DNA from: Isoetes taiwanensis
Lineage: Eukaryota; Streptophyta; Lycopodiopsida; Isoetales; Isoetaceae
Length of the DNA stretch: 64,000 nt
Direction of reading: 5' to 3'
NCBI GenBank assembly: GCA_021234155.1
Contig: JAJEKV010000006.1
Span: 6,790,435-6,854,434, forward strand
The notes beneath the pieces are model-generated. The model was not told the origin of the DNA, ran no database searches, and saw nothing but the letters and a program-made list of their open reading frames with translations. Numbering within the stretch: position 1 is the first letter of the stretch; each line of letters opens with the position of its first letter. Made by a program: the position numbers and the translations under genes. Shown here one piece after another: positions 24,636 through 37,536 of this stretch.

Positions 24636-25477
24636 CAAAGATGTTGGGAGAATCATAATCATGCAGCAGACGAGGTTAAAAAACTGGCAGGTAATATTGG
24701 CATAAATCCTTCTATAAGGTAGGATGAGGAGGAGGATCATAATCCCTACAAAGAAATGCAAAAGAAAAAGGACAAGAAGCAAAAGGGTACAGTTTTTCAC
24801 AACAGATGAACAAGTATGACAATTGATCTGATACAGAATATCTAACATGAAGGGGAATGTTAGAAATATTAATGTTAGATATTTAGCATGAAGTTCATAA
24901 GGTGCAAAGGAGCATGCAAGTTGGAAGATAAGAATCACAACCAATAGATCATTGTTAATACCAGAATGAGTATCTCAATGATTGAAGGTTAAACGCCAGG
25001 GTAAAGGTTATTGAGGTATTATCTTCAATGGTTGAAGGTTAAATTCTATTAAGTACCTAAATAGTTAAAGGTTAATGGTTTAAGATAAACCAGAGAACCA
25101 TTGATTTATAGCATAAGTCGCAAATAAAAGTTATATTTAGATATTTCATGGGGTCAAACATGATGAAAAATTGTCCTATACAGACGGCCTGAAGCTGGTT
25201 TGATTCAAACCGCCCGCAAGCGGTTGGATTAGACCAATAAATAAACGAAGATGTAGATTGGCTTTGGGTGCTGGAGTTGTGCTTTGGAATCGGCCCATAT
25301 CGAATGCAAAATGAATTGATTATTTTGCATTGTATTGCTATTGAATAGATTATGACTATTGTGCTATTTAGCTAGTCATATTGTTGTTATTGAGTTAGTT
25401 GCCAATTCATTGTTAGAAATTATTGCTCTAAGTCATTAATTACAATTTGTTTATCAGCATCCCCATTCAAGAAATGT

Positions 25478-25505
25478 CGGTTCTATTGCTATTGCAATAG
25501 AACCG
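25478..25505. other. Perfect hairpin, 12-bp arms
   Basis: CGGTTCTATTGC, loop TATT, GCAATAGAACCG. It lies about 620 bases inside or just beyond the presumed copia 3' LTR, where an RNA hairpin near the polyadenylation region would be plausible but unproven. Confidence 0.6.
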
Positions 25506-25559
25506 TGGCATTAGTTATTAGGCCTACTTATTAGAATATATATTCACACGTATTGGCCA

Positions 25560-26889
25560 CTTAGCAACATATGTTGAAAAATGTCCTGACGATCTTTTTG
25601 ATCAGGTTCCATCCTGCTGAATCACCAATGATTGGACATATTTTTAAATTGGAAAATATTTATTTCAAAGGACTAGGTAACCCCCAGGCGTAACTAAAGA
25701 AGACTTACCAGTAATAATTTGTTGTTCTTCAAACATCAATAAAATATAGAACATTTGTGCAAGACATATGGGCCAAACATTTGGGCCTAACTTACTGCAT
25801 GGATGCACGATATGGGCAACATAAATTCATGAATTTCAAGATATGTGTAGCTTGAGCTCTACGGGTTCACACTCTATGTTAGGGGCATATGGCATGTGGG
25901 TGCATCGGCTCGGAGAAACCCTTTACGATACTGACTTGCCCTCCATAGAAACCCCTATGTATCACCGGTCTTGTGTTGTGAAGCGAATACCCGATTCCAT
26001 ACTTTTTTACATCGAAGTCGAGCACAATTTACCTACCCTTAACCTTATTTTTTTACGTCTAGTATTTATTCATGTAGCCTACCCTCTACCTTACATTTAC
26101 CTCCCAAATTGCATGTTTGGAAGAGCGCCTGTAGAGCTCGTTGATAGCAAGGCAAGATGGTCTATCTATTTACAATGTTATTTAATCTTCTAAAGGTTTA
26201 TAATGTTTCCCCAAGTCCATTCGTTTTGCACTAATCAAGTCCAAATATCGCACATAATGTTTATCTTTTCTCGGACATTTGAGGAGGCAAACACAAAGCA
26301 TGATGGGATGTCGAAGCCTTGTACAAAAGCACACCACACTCCTAAAAAATATGACACTTCCCACGTGTCAAATTTTTCCTTGGCATTTTGTGATAGAAAC
26401 ATTTCTTAAGTTGAGTAAATTCAGGATAGAGTTACAACCGTGTTCTAATATTTTAGATATGTTCTGACATTTTAGATAAATTTGGACCTTCCTTTCTACG
26501 TTCTGACCTCTAGACCTTCCATTATTTGGCAATTTCTTGTTCGCGAGTGATTCTATTTAGGTGCAAGTTTAATGGGACACAATACAAGCTTAATCCCGTG
26601 GTTTAAATTTATCTGCAATACAAAGGATGTGGAAATACAAGGCTGTCATAAAACTTTACCTTTGATCTATAGGGATAGGACCGAACTGCCAAAGTGGGTG
26701 CACTGTCGAACACAAATATCTTCCCATTTAGTTTGAAATAGAAACTAAGAACTGAATGAGTATATCCTACTTTGTTCCAACTTAGTTTTCCACAATGGAT
26801 AAGAAAGACTCTGTTACAAAAGGGATGACGGTCTATACTGCCATTAAAATTCTATCCATCCCCATCCGGCTAACCTTAGCCTTTGCAGG
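25560..26889. other. Unassigned interval
   Basis: Short frames of 60-116 codons occur on both strands, but none resembles a known family and none shows codon or splice support. No repeat structure stands out. Confidence 0.4.
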
Positions 26890-26897
26890 AAGTAAAT

Positions 26898-27144
26898 CCC
26901 GGGGGATTCACATAGTGTGAGCCGTACATACCATGTGAGTGGACGATAAGGGGTTTTTTAACCTAAAAGCGCATTGAATAAATGCGGAAGGGGTTCTTTA
27001 GACCTTAAAAATCCAATCCCTAGTGATGTATTTCATCACGGAAAGGGGTTTTTTAGACCTTAAAAAAAGCGTATACGAAGGGGTTTTTTATGACCCCTTC
27101 CTCGCACATGGCGTATCCCTTATACACTAAGTGATATCCCCGGG
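26898..27144. mobile_element. hAT-type MITE, 247 bp, 8-bp target duplication
   Basis: Imperfect terminal inverted repeats CCCGGGGGATTCACATAGTG and, at the right end read inverted, CCCGGGGATATCACTTAGTG. The element is flanked by AAGTAAAT on both sides (26890-26897 and 27145-27152). An 8-bp duplication is the hallmark of hAT elements. The interior holds repeated AAGGGGTTTTTTA and GACCTTAAAAA words and no coding capacity. Confidence 0.85.
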
Positions 27145-27479
27145 AAGTAAATACTACATTACAGTTAATTAGCATTTGAACATTTTCAACAAAGAATACA
27201 ATATGAATGAACAGTGTTCCATTCAAACGGGAAATTCCTAACTTATAGTTCAATTTTCGCATGCATGAGATTATTTCTGGATGGTTTAGCCTGCAAGCAA
27301 AGATTATTTTCAGGCTGGATGTGTGCATCTTATGTGTGCACCTTATATATTCCCAAGTCCAAGCTGACCATTTTGGTTTCTTTCCCAACTGCAAGTTTAC
27401 CAGGTTAGTTACCCACGAGGATAACGTTAACATCCAATACAATGTCAAAACATTTGATACACAAGGGTGGCCAATAGGT

Positions 27480-29185
27480 ACAACGGAAATTTGCCTGAAC
27501 ATATGCATGTCCCTCGTACTCTATCACACCATAGTTGTATATCAATTCTAGAACAATTGTTTTATCCTCTGGCCCATAACCGAGCATTGCTATTGTATAC
27601 TACATAATGGAAACCACAACATGCATTTACATGGTGCACAAACAATGATTTGGAAGAACATTAACAAATATGGAAGCTCCTTCCTTTTGCCTCCTTTTGC
27701 CTTAATAAGCTCTAATATTTTGTAAACCTCAACATGCCTCAGCTCTAATATTCTTCATTCCGGTGCCTCCAAGATGATTTCCACTATTCAATATCTCAGC
27801 ATTTGTTTACAAAAGTAAGATGGATCAGAGTTATGTTATACCAACCGCAGTTGTGCTTCTTGATCTTCACTTGCCAATGGAAGCAAATGAAGTGCTTAAG
27901 CTTGAAGATGACTTATTCTTGTCAAAACAGAGTATCAGATGTGTGTCATTATAATCTTTTAGTATGAATTGAAACTTTTGGTACCAGGCTTCATTTATTC
28001 TGGCTGTTGGTTTTCTTGCCCTCATAAGAGTTCAGATAAAGTTCAGAATCACCTTAGGATACCCAAGACCATAGCCAACATAATCAGTCAGAAAGAATGT
28101 GCATGCTTCTTTGTTTTATATGTATGTTATTAGAGTTTATTGACCAGAGTAGTTCAATGGAATACTTACATCCTCAACTGCAATTCCAAAGTGGCCAAAT
28201 CCATCTCCCAAATCATACTTGTCCACACCATAATCTGTAAGGTAAATGATCTAAGCTTCTTAGAATAATGCACTCTAGACATAAACACCAGACAATAGTA
28301 AATAAAGGCACGCCAAACTTACTGTATGTCAACTCAATAATACAACTTGTAGTTTCAGGGCCATGATCAGTACTGGATTTCTTGGAGTTATCTCAAATAA
28401 ACCCATAAGCTTTGCAACCAACCCAATGGGACAGAACATTAGTAATAGGCAACAGGCCGCATGTAAATATTTTGATGTCTGAAAAAAAAAAATCAGGATT
28501 ATTCTCATTCAAATGTAGCAAAAGGGAATATCGTCATCTTCATGTACATCGCTTTGTGAAGGTTGTAATCCATCACAAGTTTGTTTCTACCTTGTTTCTT
28601 GCCGATATAAATGAAGGGTCAATTAATAAGACCAAAAGAAACACATAACACTTTCCGATATATCAACCAGTATATTTCCTATTGACATCATGGATATCAG
28701 ATGAGAGATTGATGAACCTCAAAGAACTAAAAAGCTGCATGAAATATGTAGTGTTGATTTGACATCTTTGGCTTGAATTAACAAGCATTTCCTATAGGCC
28801 AAAAGCATGTCCTCTAATATCCATAATATTAGATATCAGAAGCATGCTAATTCAATCAACAATTAATTTACCCTCATTAAACAATACCTTATCCATTGGA
28901 TTTCCAGTTAAAGTAGGCTCGGTACATTTGTATATCAACAACAACAACAACAACAACATCTAATGTAAGGAATGTCTTAGCTATAGAACACATGTTTTAG
29001 ATAGCACTTACCATATCACGAAAAAGAATATTTTTGCATAAGTTTGGAGCAAGAACTTCAAACCTTAATTTGGCTCCTCAAAACTAACCTTAGCTAGATC
29101 AATAATGCGGTACGCCATCAAGTCAGACCCCAATAGCAGCATTATACCCATACTTCGGGTCATCATTAGATAATACCTGAATTTC
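27480..29185 (-). pseudogene. Glyoxalase I (lactoylglutathione lyase)-like gene remnant
   Basis: Glyoxalase I condenses methylglyoxal hemithioacetal to S-lactoylglutathione; plant forms have two fused domains. Exon-like pieces appear in gene order on the minus strand. A possible NDDPKYGYNAAIG piece lies near 29140-29185. TDHGPETTSC followed by IIELTY ends at 28323 with a GTAAGT donor. YGVDKYDLGDGFGHFGIAVED lies at 28170-28234 between AG and GTAAGT and joins in frame to the previous exon. LIKAKGGK lies near 27690, and the second domain TIAMLGYGPEDK...LELIYNYGV near 27490-27605. The FGHFGIAVED His belongs to the metal-site region of the family. Several expected exons are missing and the last piece shifts frame, so I call it a decayed gene. 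Confidence 0.65.
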
Positions 29186-29905
29186 CCACACAAATAGCCA
29201 AGTAAATTCACAATGGAAAAAATAATAGATAAGTAAGAACTTTCTCAACTACTACACTTTTGTCATCCCAACAGTCTTTGCAATGAGTTTAATAGGGCAA
29301 TATAAAGCTCATTTCACAATGTCAACACCAGCAAAGATCCCATTTAGGGTTAATTATCAAACTTCAAGGAAAGAAGCAAGATTCGGGTGGCTATGGAGTT
29401 TCTAGTCCATCGGGAGAGCCTCCACGTTGCAAAGTGGGAATAAAATTCTTGAGCTTGGATGCCATTATGCTTAACGTTGAATGGGATATCCTGAAAGCAG
29501 TCATCTTGTTAGTTGCAACACTTGGTAGTAACAAAAAAAAAAAACAAGCTTACAAAGTAGTCATTACACACACCAAATAACTTCAAAGTGTCTTCTTTGA
29601 TCTGCTTCGCAAGTTTTAGAGCAAAAAAAATATGAGAAGTCTTGCTTGCAACTAAGAGTTTTTGGAGCGTACAGCAAAGACAAAGACAATGGAAAACTCA
29701 CCTCCAAAACTTCAATGACCCTCAAACTTATCTCAGGCATCCAGCAACCAAGCTCTAGCCCTCAAAATTTATCTCTAGCTCCTGTGCAAAGCCAAGAAAA
29801 CCCTACCGAAATCATAAAAATCCTTACACCCGAGGCGCCAAAACGTATCACCTATCTTAAGTATACATACTTTGAAATTTGAAAAAAAAACCCCTTCTCC
29901 GCCCA

Positions 29906-29935
29906 CACACATGTATTATACGGAATACATGTGTG
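29906..29935. other. Perfect hairpin, 12-bp arms
   Basis: CACACATGTATT, loop ATACGG, AATACATGTGTG. It is flanked by AAAAACCCC on the left and GAACCCCCC on the right, words also common in the nearby MITEs. It may be the centre of another small MITE-like insertion, but terminal repeats are not resolved. Confidence 0.55.
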
Positions 29936-30402
29936 AACCCCCCTTGGCACTGAGCCACTATGGGCATTGGCAATAAATGAGTTTGGGGGCCTGATCTGAC
30001 CTCTGCGAGATAAAAAGTAGGTCGCTTCTGAATCACACATTCATTGAGTTTCTGTAGGAATACCATGAAGCTGGACCTCTGTATGTGGCCAAGTAGTTTA
30101 TGTTTTGATGTGTCTTGTTTTGTATGTCAACATAAACTTCTTTGCAAAGTTTATAACATAGATGCCACATTCCATCCCATTACCTTGCTTGAGGACATCC
30201 AAGACAACACATGGGGCATTGTGCATTCTAGTCAATTTGTACATCCGTATCCTCAAAACATCGCTCAAAAATGCAAATTTCATGTGCAATGATAAAAAAA
30301 ATAAATGTCGATTACATGATGGCCGGCTTACAACATGATAAACTCTCTAGTGAATGCATGCAAGCCTTGGGAAGAATCAAGATGCGATAGGGGGGCAGGC
30401 TT

Positions 30403-30636
30403 CCCAGGGGATTCACTTATAACAAAGGGGATATGCCATTTGTGTTCAAGGGGTGGTCAAAAACACCCCTGGTATACTGACTTATGAAAGCTAATTTAAC
30501 CCCTAAAGTATATAATTTACCCCAAACAAGTGGGAAAAAAACCCCTAATGGTAAGTATGCCTATGTAAAGTGGTCGAAAAAACCCCCTATAGTTACTCAC
30601 ATGTTCTTTACGCCCAACAAATGTGAATCCCCCGGG
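30403..30636. mobile_element. hAT-type MITE, 234 bp, 8-bp target duplication
   Basis: Terminal repeats CCCAGGGGATTCAC and (right end inverted) CCCGGGGGATTCAC match those of 26898-27144. It is flanked by GCAGGCTT at 30395-30402 and 30637-30644. The interior is rich in AACCCC and GGGG runs. Its right end recurs at window positions 1-32. Confidence 0.87.
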
Positions 30637-32490
30637 GCAGGCTTGTCCTAAATATTGACAAGCCTCCTGATCTACAACTAAAATAAAGAGGCTCCAATGT
30701 CTATTGCTAACATTAACGTTGATGAGAAATTGGTGTCACTGCCACTGAAAAACCAAATATGATGACATTAATTACCTGAAGTTGGCAGGGATGTAGAAAA
30801 AACCAGCATCCACTAAAATCCAAGTGCTATAAACATAGGGAGTGTCTATGATTAGCTTGGAAAATTGACCATATGCTCCCTGATTCCCATGCTTGCCTCT
30901 AAGGATAATTCCAAGGGGCAAGAGGATGTACCTGGATGTGGTGACACCTTTTGTAAATTGGAATTGAGTGAATTAGGATCGTGCAGATAGTATGGGAGCT
31001 TTTTAGATGTGATAAAGCTTGAATTCAATAAAAGGGAAGATGACTTACAACAAATAGGACCTAATGCATTCGGCATTAGTGCAAAGATTCTTGTAAGATT
31101 ATTAAGCCAAGAATTGTTGTGAATGACTTGGCATCAACCTCGTGGACATGGAACTTAGCATATCCAGACTTGCCTACTTTGAGTACGAGGCTCGTCACCA
31201 CGACTGAATAATTGATTGTATTGTTACCCAACCCACGACATGAGTCCAATCCCCTTTGATGACCAAATATAGAATAAAAAATGGTAGGCAACAAACTGCA
31301 GCTATAAGGTATTGTGATAGGGTTTAGGCTAGGGAGCAGCTTCAAAAGCCATAAAAGAAGAAGGTGCATATTGCAATTTAGAGCCATATGCATGGGGCAT
31401 TTCAAGGGCCTCATATTCTTCTTGGGGTTATCTAACATGGCCTTCCCTCTCAATTCCTCTTTTCCCATATTTGCAAACAACCCTTGCCTCTACCCAACCT
31501 CAAGATCAGGGAACAACTCCTTGTCCATCAAAGTGTGATCCGTTCTGTTATTTCCTACACTAAAATGTCCAACAACTTTAGTTCTTGCTTTCATTTAATC
31601 TCTACTTTTTGCTATATCCAAATCTCTCTATCCTTCAGAGGCAAGGGTTCGTTGTTTATCTAATTCCCCATACTCTTCTCAGCCCCATACAACTTCCTTC
31701 TCATGTTGTGATTTATTTTATAGCCAACATCACGGGCCCTAGCGTAGATGGTAGTGTCGTAGCGCCTCTTCATCCTAGGTGGCAATTCCCCAGAGTTTGG
31801 TCTACTTCCCCTTGATGCATGTGAAACTTGCAAATTCATGCAACCGTTCTTTTTCAACCTATGGTTCTCCAGATTTCCTCTCTTTCCTTGCACCCGCACA
31901 GTCGCCAATTTTTTATTCAATGTAGTGTCATGCATGTTCTTCATCTCGCTTCTCATCTATGGGCTTGTGAGTGCCCTTTACGCTCAATCTCGACTCCAGA
32001 GACCCCCACCAAGAACACACACACAAAAAAAAAAAAGATCCACCAACATCCACCACCATCGAGAAATGATCGAAATCTGGATTTTTTTTGGGATGGGTCT
32101 ACAAGGCCACTGTCGCTCTGTTTTCTATGAGTAGCTGGGGGATTCCATCTCTGTGTCTGACTTTCCATCAAAATCATCATATAAAACACTGGCGATCTGA
32201 CTTCCACGATTGTTAGGACCATTGTTTGCTCGTTTAAGGGTTTGAATTCTCATTGATACTTGTATTGAAACTCAGGTCTGGACGAATAGCTTCCTTCATT
32301 ATTTAGATTTATCGCTACAATAATAATACCAAGCCAAAAAATCATATGGGAAATAGAGAAAGGTATTTTTGACCTTGCAACAATGTTCTCTTCAGGGCAC
32401 CCAAGAGCGCAATAAAGATGCCTGAACTGACGATAATAACAGTAAGGACGCCAAGAGAATCGTCACTACTCAGCTGCGAAGAAAAGAAAA

Positions 32491-32540
32491 GAATAGAATA
32501 GAATAGAATAGAATAGAATAGAATAGAATAGAATAGAATA
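32491..32540. repeat. (GAATA)10 microsatellite, second copy
   Basis: Ten perfect GAATA units, the counterpart of 1861-1910. Confidence 0.95.
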
Positions 32541-33207
32541 TGTGATATGGTAGAAGGTAAACTATAATAGAATTTTTACAAATGTAACATTGCCAGAACA
32601 GGAGTGATCGTTCATGATCGAGCACACAGAATTGTCTCCGCCCTTGAATATAGCAGGGTCTCCGCCCTTAAACAGAGGGAAAATCAATTGCCTTGTGTGG
32701 TGCCCAGTCAGTGAATGAATCTAGGAGGATAGGTTGCCCAAGGCATGTGCCCTTGCACTATTAGATAGGGTCAAAAACGTTCATAAATTATTTGTGTACA
32801 CTACTATTAGACATAATGGAGCAAGGAAATACGACTGAAAATACACCAGTATCAGCTTTATTTTAATGTGCACCATCGATCATCCAAGACGAGTTGTAGC
32901 GGCCCACATGCACTTCTCTACTAACATAGAGAGATTCTATGTGCCACCCCTATATATCTACATATTCCAGGGGGATTTGATATATAGATGTAAAAGTGAC
33001 AATTTTTGAAACTATAGACCACATCCCTAACCCCGAGCCGACGCTGCTTTAGCAGTAGGGCAAAGCCCCGTTGGGCACCTGCCAGCGGGTGTAGCTTGAA
33101 AATCGACGGATAGTCGGTGTGTGGAAAACCTGCCCTAAGTCAAGACAATTGAATGAGGAGTTATAAAAAAAAACAAAAAAAAAAACAAAAAAAACATAGA
33201 TTTAAGA

Positions 33208-33658
33208 TAAAAAATAATCACGTTAGCTCATTGGTTATATTCAAAGTCATCTTATTGGGACTTTGAGTTATTTTGGTAGAGGTTCGAGCCCCCATATCTC
33301 ATATTCTGAAACCTTAGGCAAAGCCGTATAGAGGCTCGATATTCCATCAAAACTTTAGGCGAACGCATATTTCATATTTCAAAATCATAGGTGCCCCAAT
33401 CATAAATGACCATAAGCGAAACGAGAGGTGAGTAGGGTAAAACCTTAAAAAAACATAAATCTAAGCTGTCAATTTTGTCGATCAATCTAAACCATTGGAT
33501 TTAGGGCTAACCTTAAGTTTTTGGCTAAAAAAGGTTGGATATCTTGCAATGAAATCAAATCAGAGAGATTTATATGTGAAGGATGCATGCTAGGCAAAAC
33601 TAATAGAGGCTCCAACATAGGTCTGGGCCGTAGGATAAACAGATCCAATGACTGTAAG
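33208..33658 (+). mobile_element. tRNA-like SINE-related unit in duplication copy 2
   Basis: This is the counterpart of 2575-3025, with identical box A and box B and the same A-rich tract upstream. It belongs to the same family as the inverted units at 35436-36560. Confidence 0.55.
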
Positions 33659-35435
33659 GGTATTAAAGAGTGGCTAAAATTCGCCAAATGACTATTTTTT
33701 AGACTTTTAGTCAAATTTTGTGGCTAAAGTTAATAAAGATCATTTTTTAAGGGAAAAAATAATTTAGCCATTCCAAAAGGGTGGGAATTTTGGACGCCTA
33801 GAGTTTAGCCAGTATTGGCTGCATCATGGCATGCTAAATCGCCTTCTTTGAAGCTGATTAGGCAAATCCTGATCAATTCAAATAGCCATATTGAATCTAT
33901 TCAGGGGCTTCTTGAGTTTAGGAATCGCCATTAGCTATATCAATAATGCTTTGATGGATATTGAATGTGAATCTATAAGTTATTTAGGTTAACGATTATG
34001 AAGAATGTTATGTAGTGAGCATTTTAAGCTCTAAGTAATAGTATTTTATTCTTGCAATTGTTGACCTTAAAGGGCTATATACACCATTTGGATGCATTTG
34101 ACCCCAACATAAATATGTGTGTTCCGTAAAATGGTATTGTTTGCTCCTTATGAATTGTATTTTGAATCTTTGTTATTGTTTTATAATGGAAGCATATTGA
34201 ATGAGTTGTCATTCATGTGATAATGAGTGCTCAGAATTTGAAGTTAAATAGTTGCACTTTAGCCACCAACCAAGGAAATTTCGCCAATATAAGAATTTCA
34301 TATCATATAAATTTTACATTTTAGCCAAGTGGGAAGATAACTAAAGGGTTTTATTTTAATAAATTTCGTCTAATAAAAATCTATGAACTTTTATTTTCAA
34401 ATAGGTTTAGCCAACTTTAATATGAACTTTTATTTTCAAATAGGTTTAGCCAACTTTAATTTGAATAGAAAAACATTTAGGGCCCTTAAAATTTACCTGG
34501 AGATGGGTGCATATTGTTCCTGATATTATTGGGACAAAAGACAATTGAAATGGTGCAAATTATTGTATGGAGTGGCACTTGAACACTTATTGTATGGTGC
34601 AAACATACACATTAGATGCAAACATTAGAAAGCATTGTTATATAGGGTCTGACTATTGAGACCAGACGCAAACAAACTGTTGAAAATTGTGCGTATTTAG
34701 TGGCATTGTGTTTATGGTAAATTTGAATACGAATATTAGAAAAGGATAACTAGAACACTTGTTTGGAAGGTGCAGACATGCACAAGATTGTAGTGAACTT
34801 GATGCTAATAATAGAAATCATTCATGGATATTGGTAACACAAGGGGCAATAGACATATATAGCCATGAAGGTCCTTTTTTAATGGCAATTTAAGAGTATT
34901 TAACCATGGGTCTTGAACCCTTGACAAAATCTGCAGAGAAGCGAACATATAAAGGGCTTTTTTTCTTTTTCTAGGTTTAGAATTGTTGCAGACCTAATAC
35001 GGATCATCAAAAGTCGTTTGCTGCTGGTTGAATGCCAGTCTTACTAGATATTTTGCAGCCGATTGAGTGCCGGCCTGACCCAGGTACAAAACAAATGGAG
35101 TGCTCACACACATGAATGTTGATTTTCACGAGCTTGGGCTGCCGATTGAGTACCGGCCTTACAGGGTACACAGACAAATGGAGAGTTCACACAGGTGGTT
35201 CCGATTATTGCAACGATTTACAAAAGATTTAGGCTGACTCTGCATGCAGATAGTGCCGCATTAGCTTGGCAAGGATTTACAAATGATTTAGACTGGCTCT
35301 TCACACACAAGGTATTGCACTCTGGACCAAATTAGTGATGTTGAAAATCAGTACTATCATGACCAGAACTATTCTTAGGGACTTCTTTGATCTCCATATC
35401 ACTGGACGAAATTGCTTATGATGTTTCCCTCCATT

Positions 35436-36073
35436 TATCTTCCCCCTAAAATTGACAGTTTTGATGGAATATCGAGCCTCTATACGGCTTTGCCCCTAAG
35501 GTTCAGAATATGAAATACGGGGGCTTGAACCTCTACCAAAATAACTCAAAGGCCTAATAAGACTACTTTGACCAATATAACCAGTGAGCTAACATAATTA
35601 TTTTTTATCGTAAATCTATGTTTTTTTTTTTTATAACTCCTCATTCAATTGTTATAGGGATGTGGTCTATAGTTTCAGAAATTGTCACTTTTACATCCAT
35701 ATTAAATCCCCCCTGGACCCCCCTGTTATTGTGCTACATATTCTAAACGAGGTGCACTCTAGACTACCACAGTCGTTGGATCTGTCTATCCTACAGCGCA
35801 GACCGTATGTTGGAGCCTATGTTGGAGCCTCTGGGCACCTCTCATTTCGCTTATGGTCATTTATGATTGGGGCGCCTATGATTTTGAAATATGAAATATG
35901 CGTTCGCCTAAAGTTTTGATGGAATATCGAGCCTCTATATGGCTTTGCCTAAGATTTCAGAATATGAAATACGGGGGCTCGAATCTCTACCAAAATAACT
36001 CAAAGTCTTAATAAAACAACTTTGACCAATATAACCAGTGAGCTAACGTGACTATTTTTTATCTTAAATCTAT

Positions 36074-36108
<35 letters not shown>

Positions 36109-36560
36109 CTCCTCATTCAATTGTCTTAGGGATGTGGTCTATAGTTTTAGAAATTGTCACTTTTACATCCATATCAAATCCCCCTGGACCCCCCTGTTAT
36201 TGTGCTACATATTCTAAACGAGGTGCGACCTAGACTACCACAGTCATTGGATCTGACTATCCTATGGCCCAGACCGTATGTTGGAGCCTCTGTGCACCTC
36301 TCATTTCGCTTATGGTCATTTATGATTGGGGCGCCTATGATTTTGAAATATGAAATACGCTTTCGCCAAACCTCTACTAAAATAACTCAAAGTCCTAATA
36401 AGACTACTTTGACCAATATAACCAGTGAGCTAACGTGATTATTTTTTATCTTAAATCTATATTTTTTTTAATAACTCCTCATTCAATTGTCTTAGGGATG
36501 TGGTCTATAGCTTCAAGAATTGTCGCTTGGAACCCCGTGTTATTGTGCTTGGATGCAGAG
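35436..36560 (-). mobile_element. Head-to-tail tandem of tRNA-like SINE-related units, minus strand
   Basis: The minus strand reads as three to four units. Each has a box A (TTAGCTCACTGG type) and box B (GATTCGAGCCC or GGTTCAAGCCC) head, a body with CATAAGCGAAATGAGAGGTG, CAGATCCAATGACTGTGG, AATAACAGGGGGGTCC and ACTATAGACCACATCCC, then GAGGAGTTATAAAA and a poly(A) tail. On the plus strand the tails are T runs at 35622, 36075-36103 (about 30 T) and 36461. Unit length is about 450, with a deletion in the middle copy (near 36365) and truncation at both outer edges. The same family occurs inverted at 2575 and 33208. Confidence 0.65.
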
Positions 36561-37536
36561 TATTACGTGCTTGCATGCAGATCTAAAAAATTCAGAACCC
36601 AGTTTTTATTTTGATATAAGAGATGATTCCAACCATTATAATTTCTCATATTTCTGCGTGTCCATAGACAGAGAATTGCTATGTTTGTTTGCAAGCCAAT
36701 TAGATAAGCTTCAAAAAATTTATTTAGCATAAGAGATGATGATCGAAATCTTTTGGCTAAATACACATTTTGGCTGCATGAAAATATTTTAGTCACAAGC
36801 TTATGATATCATCGGGATTCATAAGTCATTTCTGATCAACCCAAGTACATGATCAAATCAATGGGTGTACCATATCGGAGGATTAACAACTAGTGTAGTG
36901 CTTTGTGGGGAGGGGTTGTTCTAAAGGCATTGCCATCGTCATCAAGCTCGAGCTTCGGAATAACCAACATTAACGTGAGCTCGAGAGGTCACATTAATTT
37001 TTAGTTCATTTTTATGTTTGGGTTAACTTCTTGCTAGATTTGTTAACCTAGCGTAAATACCCGAAGATTGTTTGGGTTACGGATTTAAATTTAAAAAAGT
37101 TAACGAAATACTAATTATTTAACTTAAATGTGAATATAAAGTCGTTAAAATAACTTAACTTAACCCGGGTGCAAAGGTTAGATGCCAAAACCATAAACAA
37201 TCCTAACATCTGCCGTTTTTTCAATCGCGAAGATATTATCTTCTCCTTCCTCTTCACTTTCCAAAGTATTTAATAGTGTCAAGAAGGGACAGTTATGGTC
37301 AAATGAGAAGAACTGGTTCGTCAATTAAGGTACTTCAAGCACGGTTATGGTCAAATTAGATCAATTGTTAGTTGTTACATTCATCAATGGCATAGGTGCA
37401 ATGGTTGAAATTAGAGCTGCTTGAAAGCAATGGAGAATGAAATTGAAGGCTCCAATCCGCGTAATCGAATAGGCTCTTCCTGTCTGTTGTCCATCTTTAG
37501 CTTGATCTGACGCAATGGTAGATCCAATAAGCTTAA
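36561..37536. other. Interval upstream of the PPR gene
   Basis: No coding match. If the PPR gene is live, its promoter and 5' leader should be here. I see no unambiguous TATA-initiator arrangement. Antisense frames overlapping the PPR start (37361-37615) are treated as shadows. Confidence 0.4.

Larger units (their letters stand above)
21600..24870 (+). mobile_element. Degenerate Ty1/copia retrotransposon (pol part and 3' LTR start)
   Basis: Domains appear in copia order: GAG-pre-integrase (LWHERLGHANHKKILRR at about 21869), integrase core, the post-integrase linker, reverse transcriptase and RNase H. They are broken by stops and frameshifts between 22200 and 23270. Downstream, a purine tract (AAGGGGAA, 24850-24857) immediately precedes TGTTAGAAATATTAATG, the likely start of the 3' LTR at 24858. 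No 5' LTR, primer-binding site or intact gag is found, and the LTR end is not identified. The element is not autonomous. Confidence 0.85.
30605..35423 (+). repeat. Direct segmental duplication, copy 2
   Basis: This is the second copy of the segment at 1-4794. It is preceded by the complete MITE (30403-30636) whose right end also begins copy 1, so the true duplicated unit extends further left than the window shows for copy 1. The right border at 35423 runs straight into the inverted SINE-like array at 35436. Confidence 0.9.

Noticed and set aside
1-35423. The two 4.8 kb copies as LTRs of one giant retrotransposon
   Set aside because: The visible border is GCTTATGATG rather than a CA end, no primer-binding site or polypurine tract adjoins it, and the space between holds unrelated elements including a satellite.
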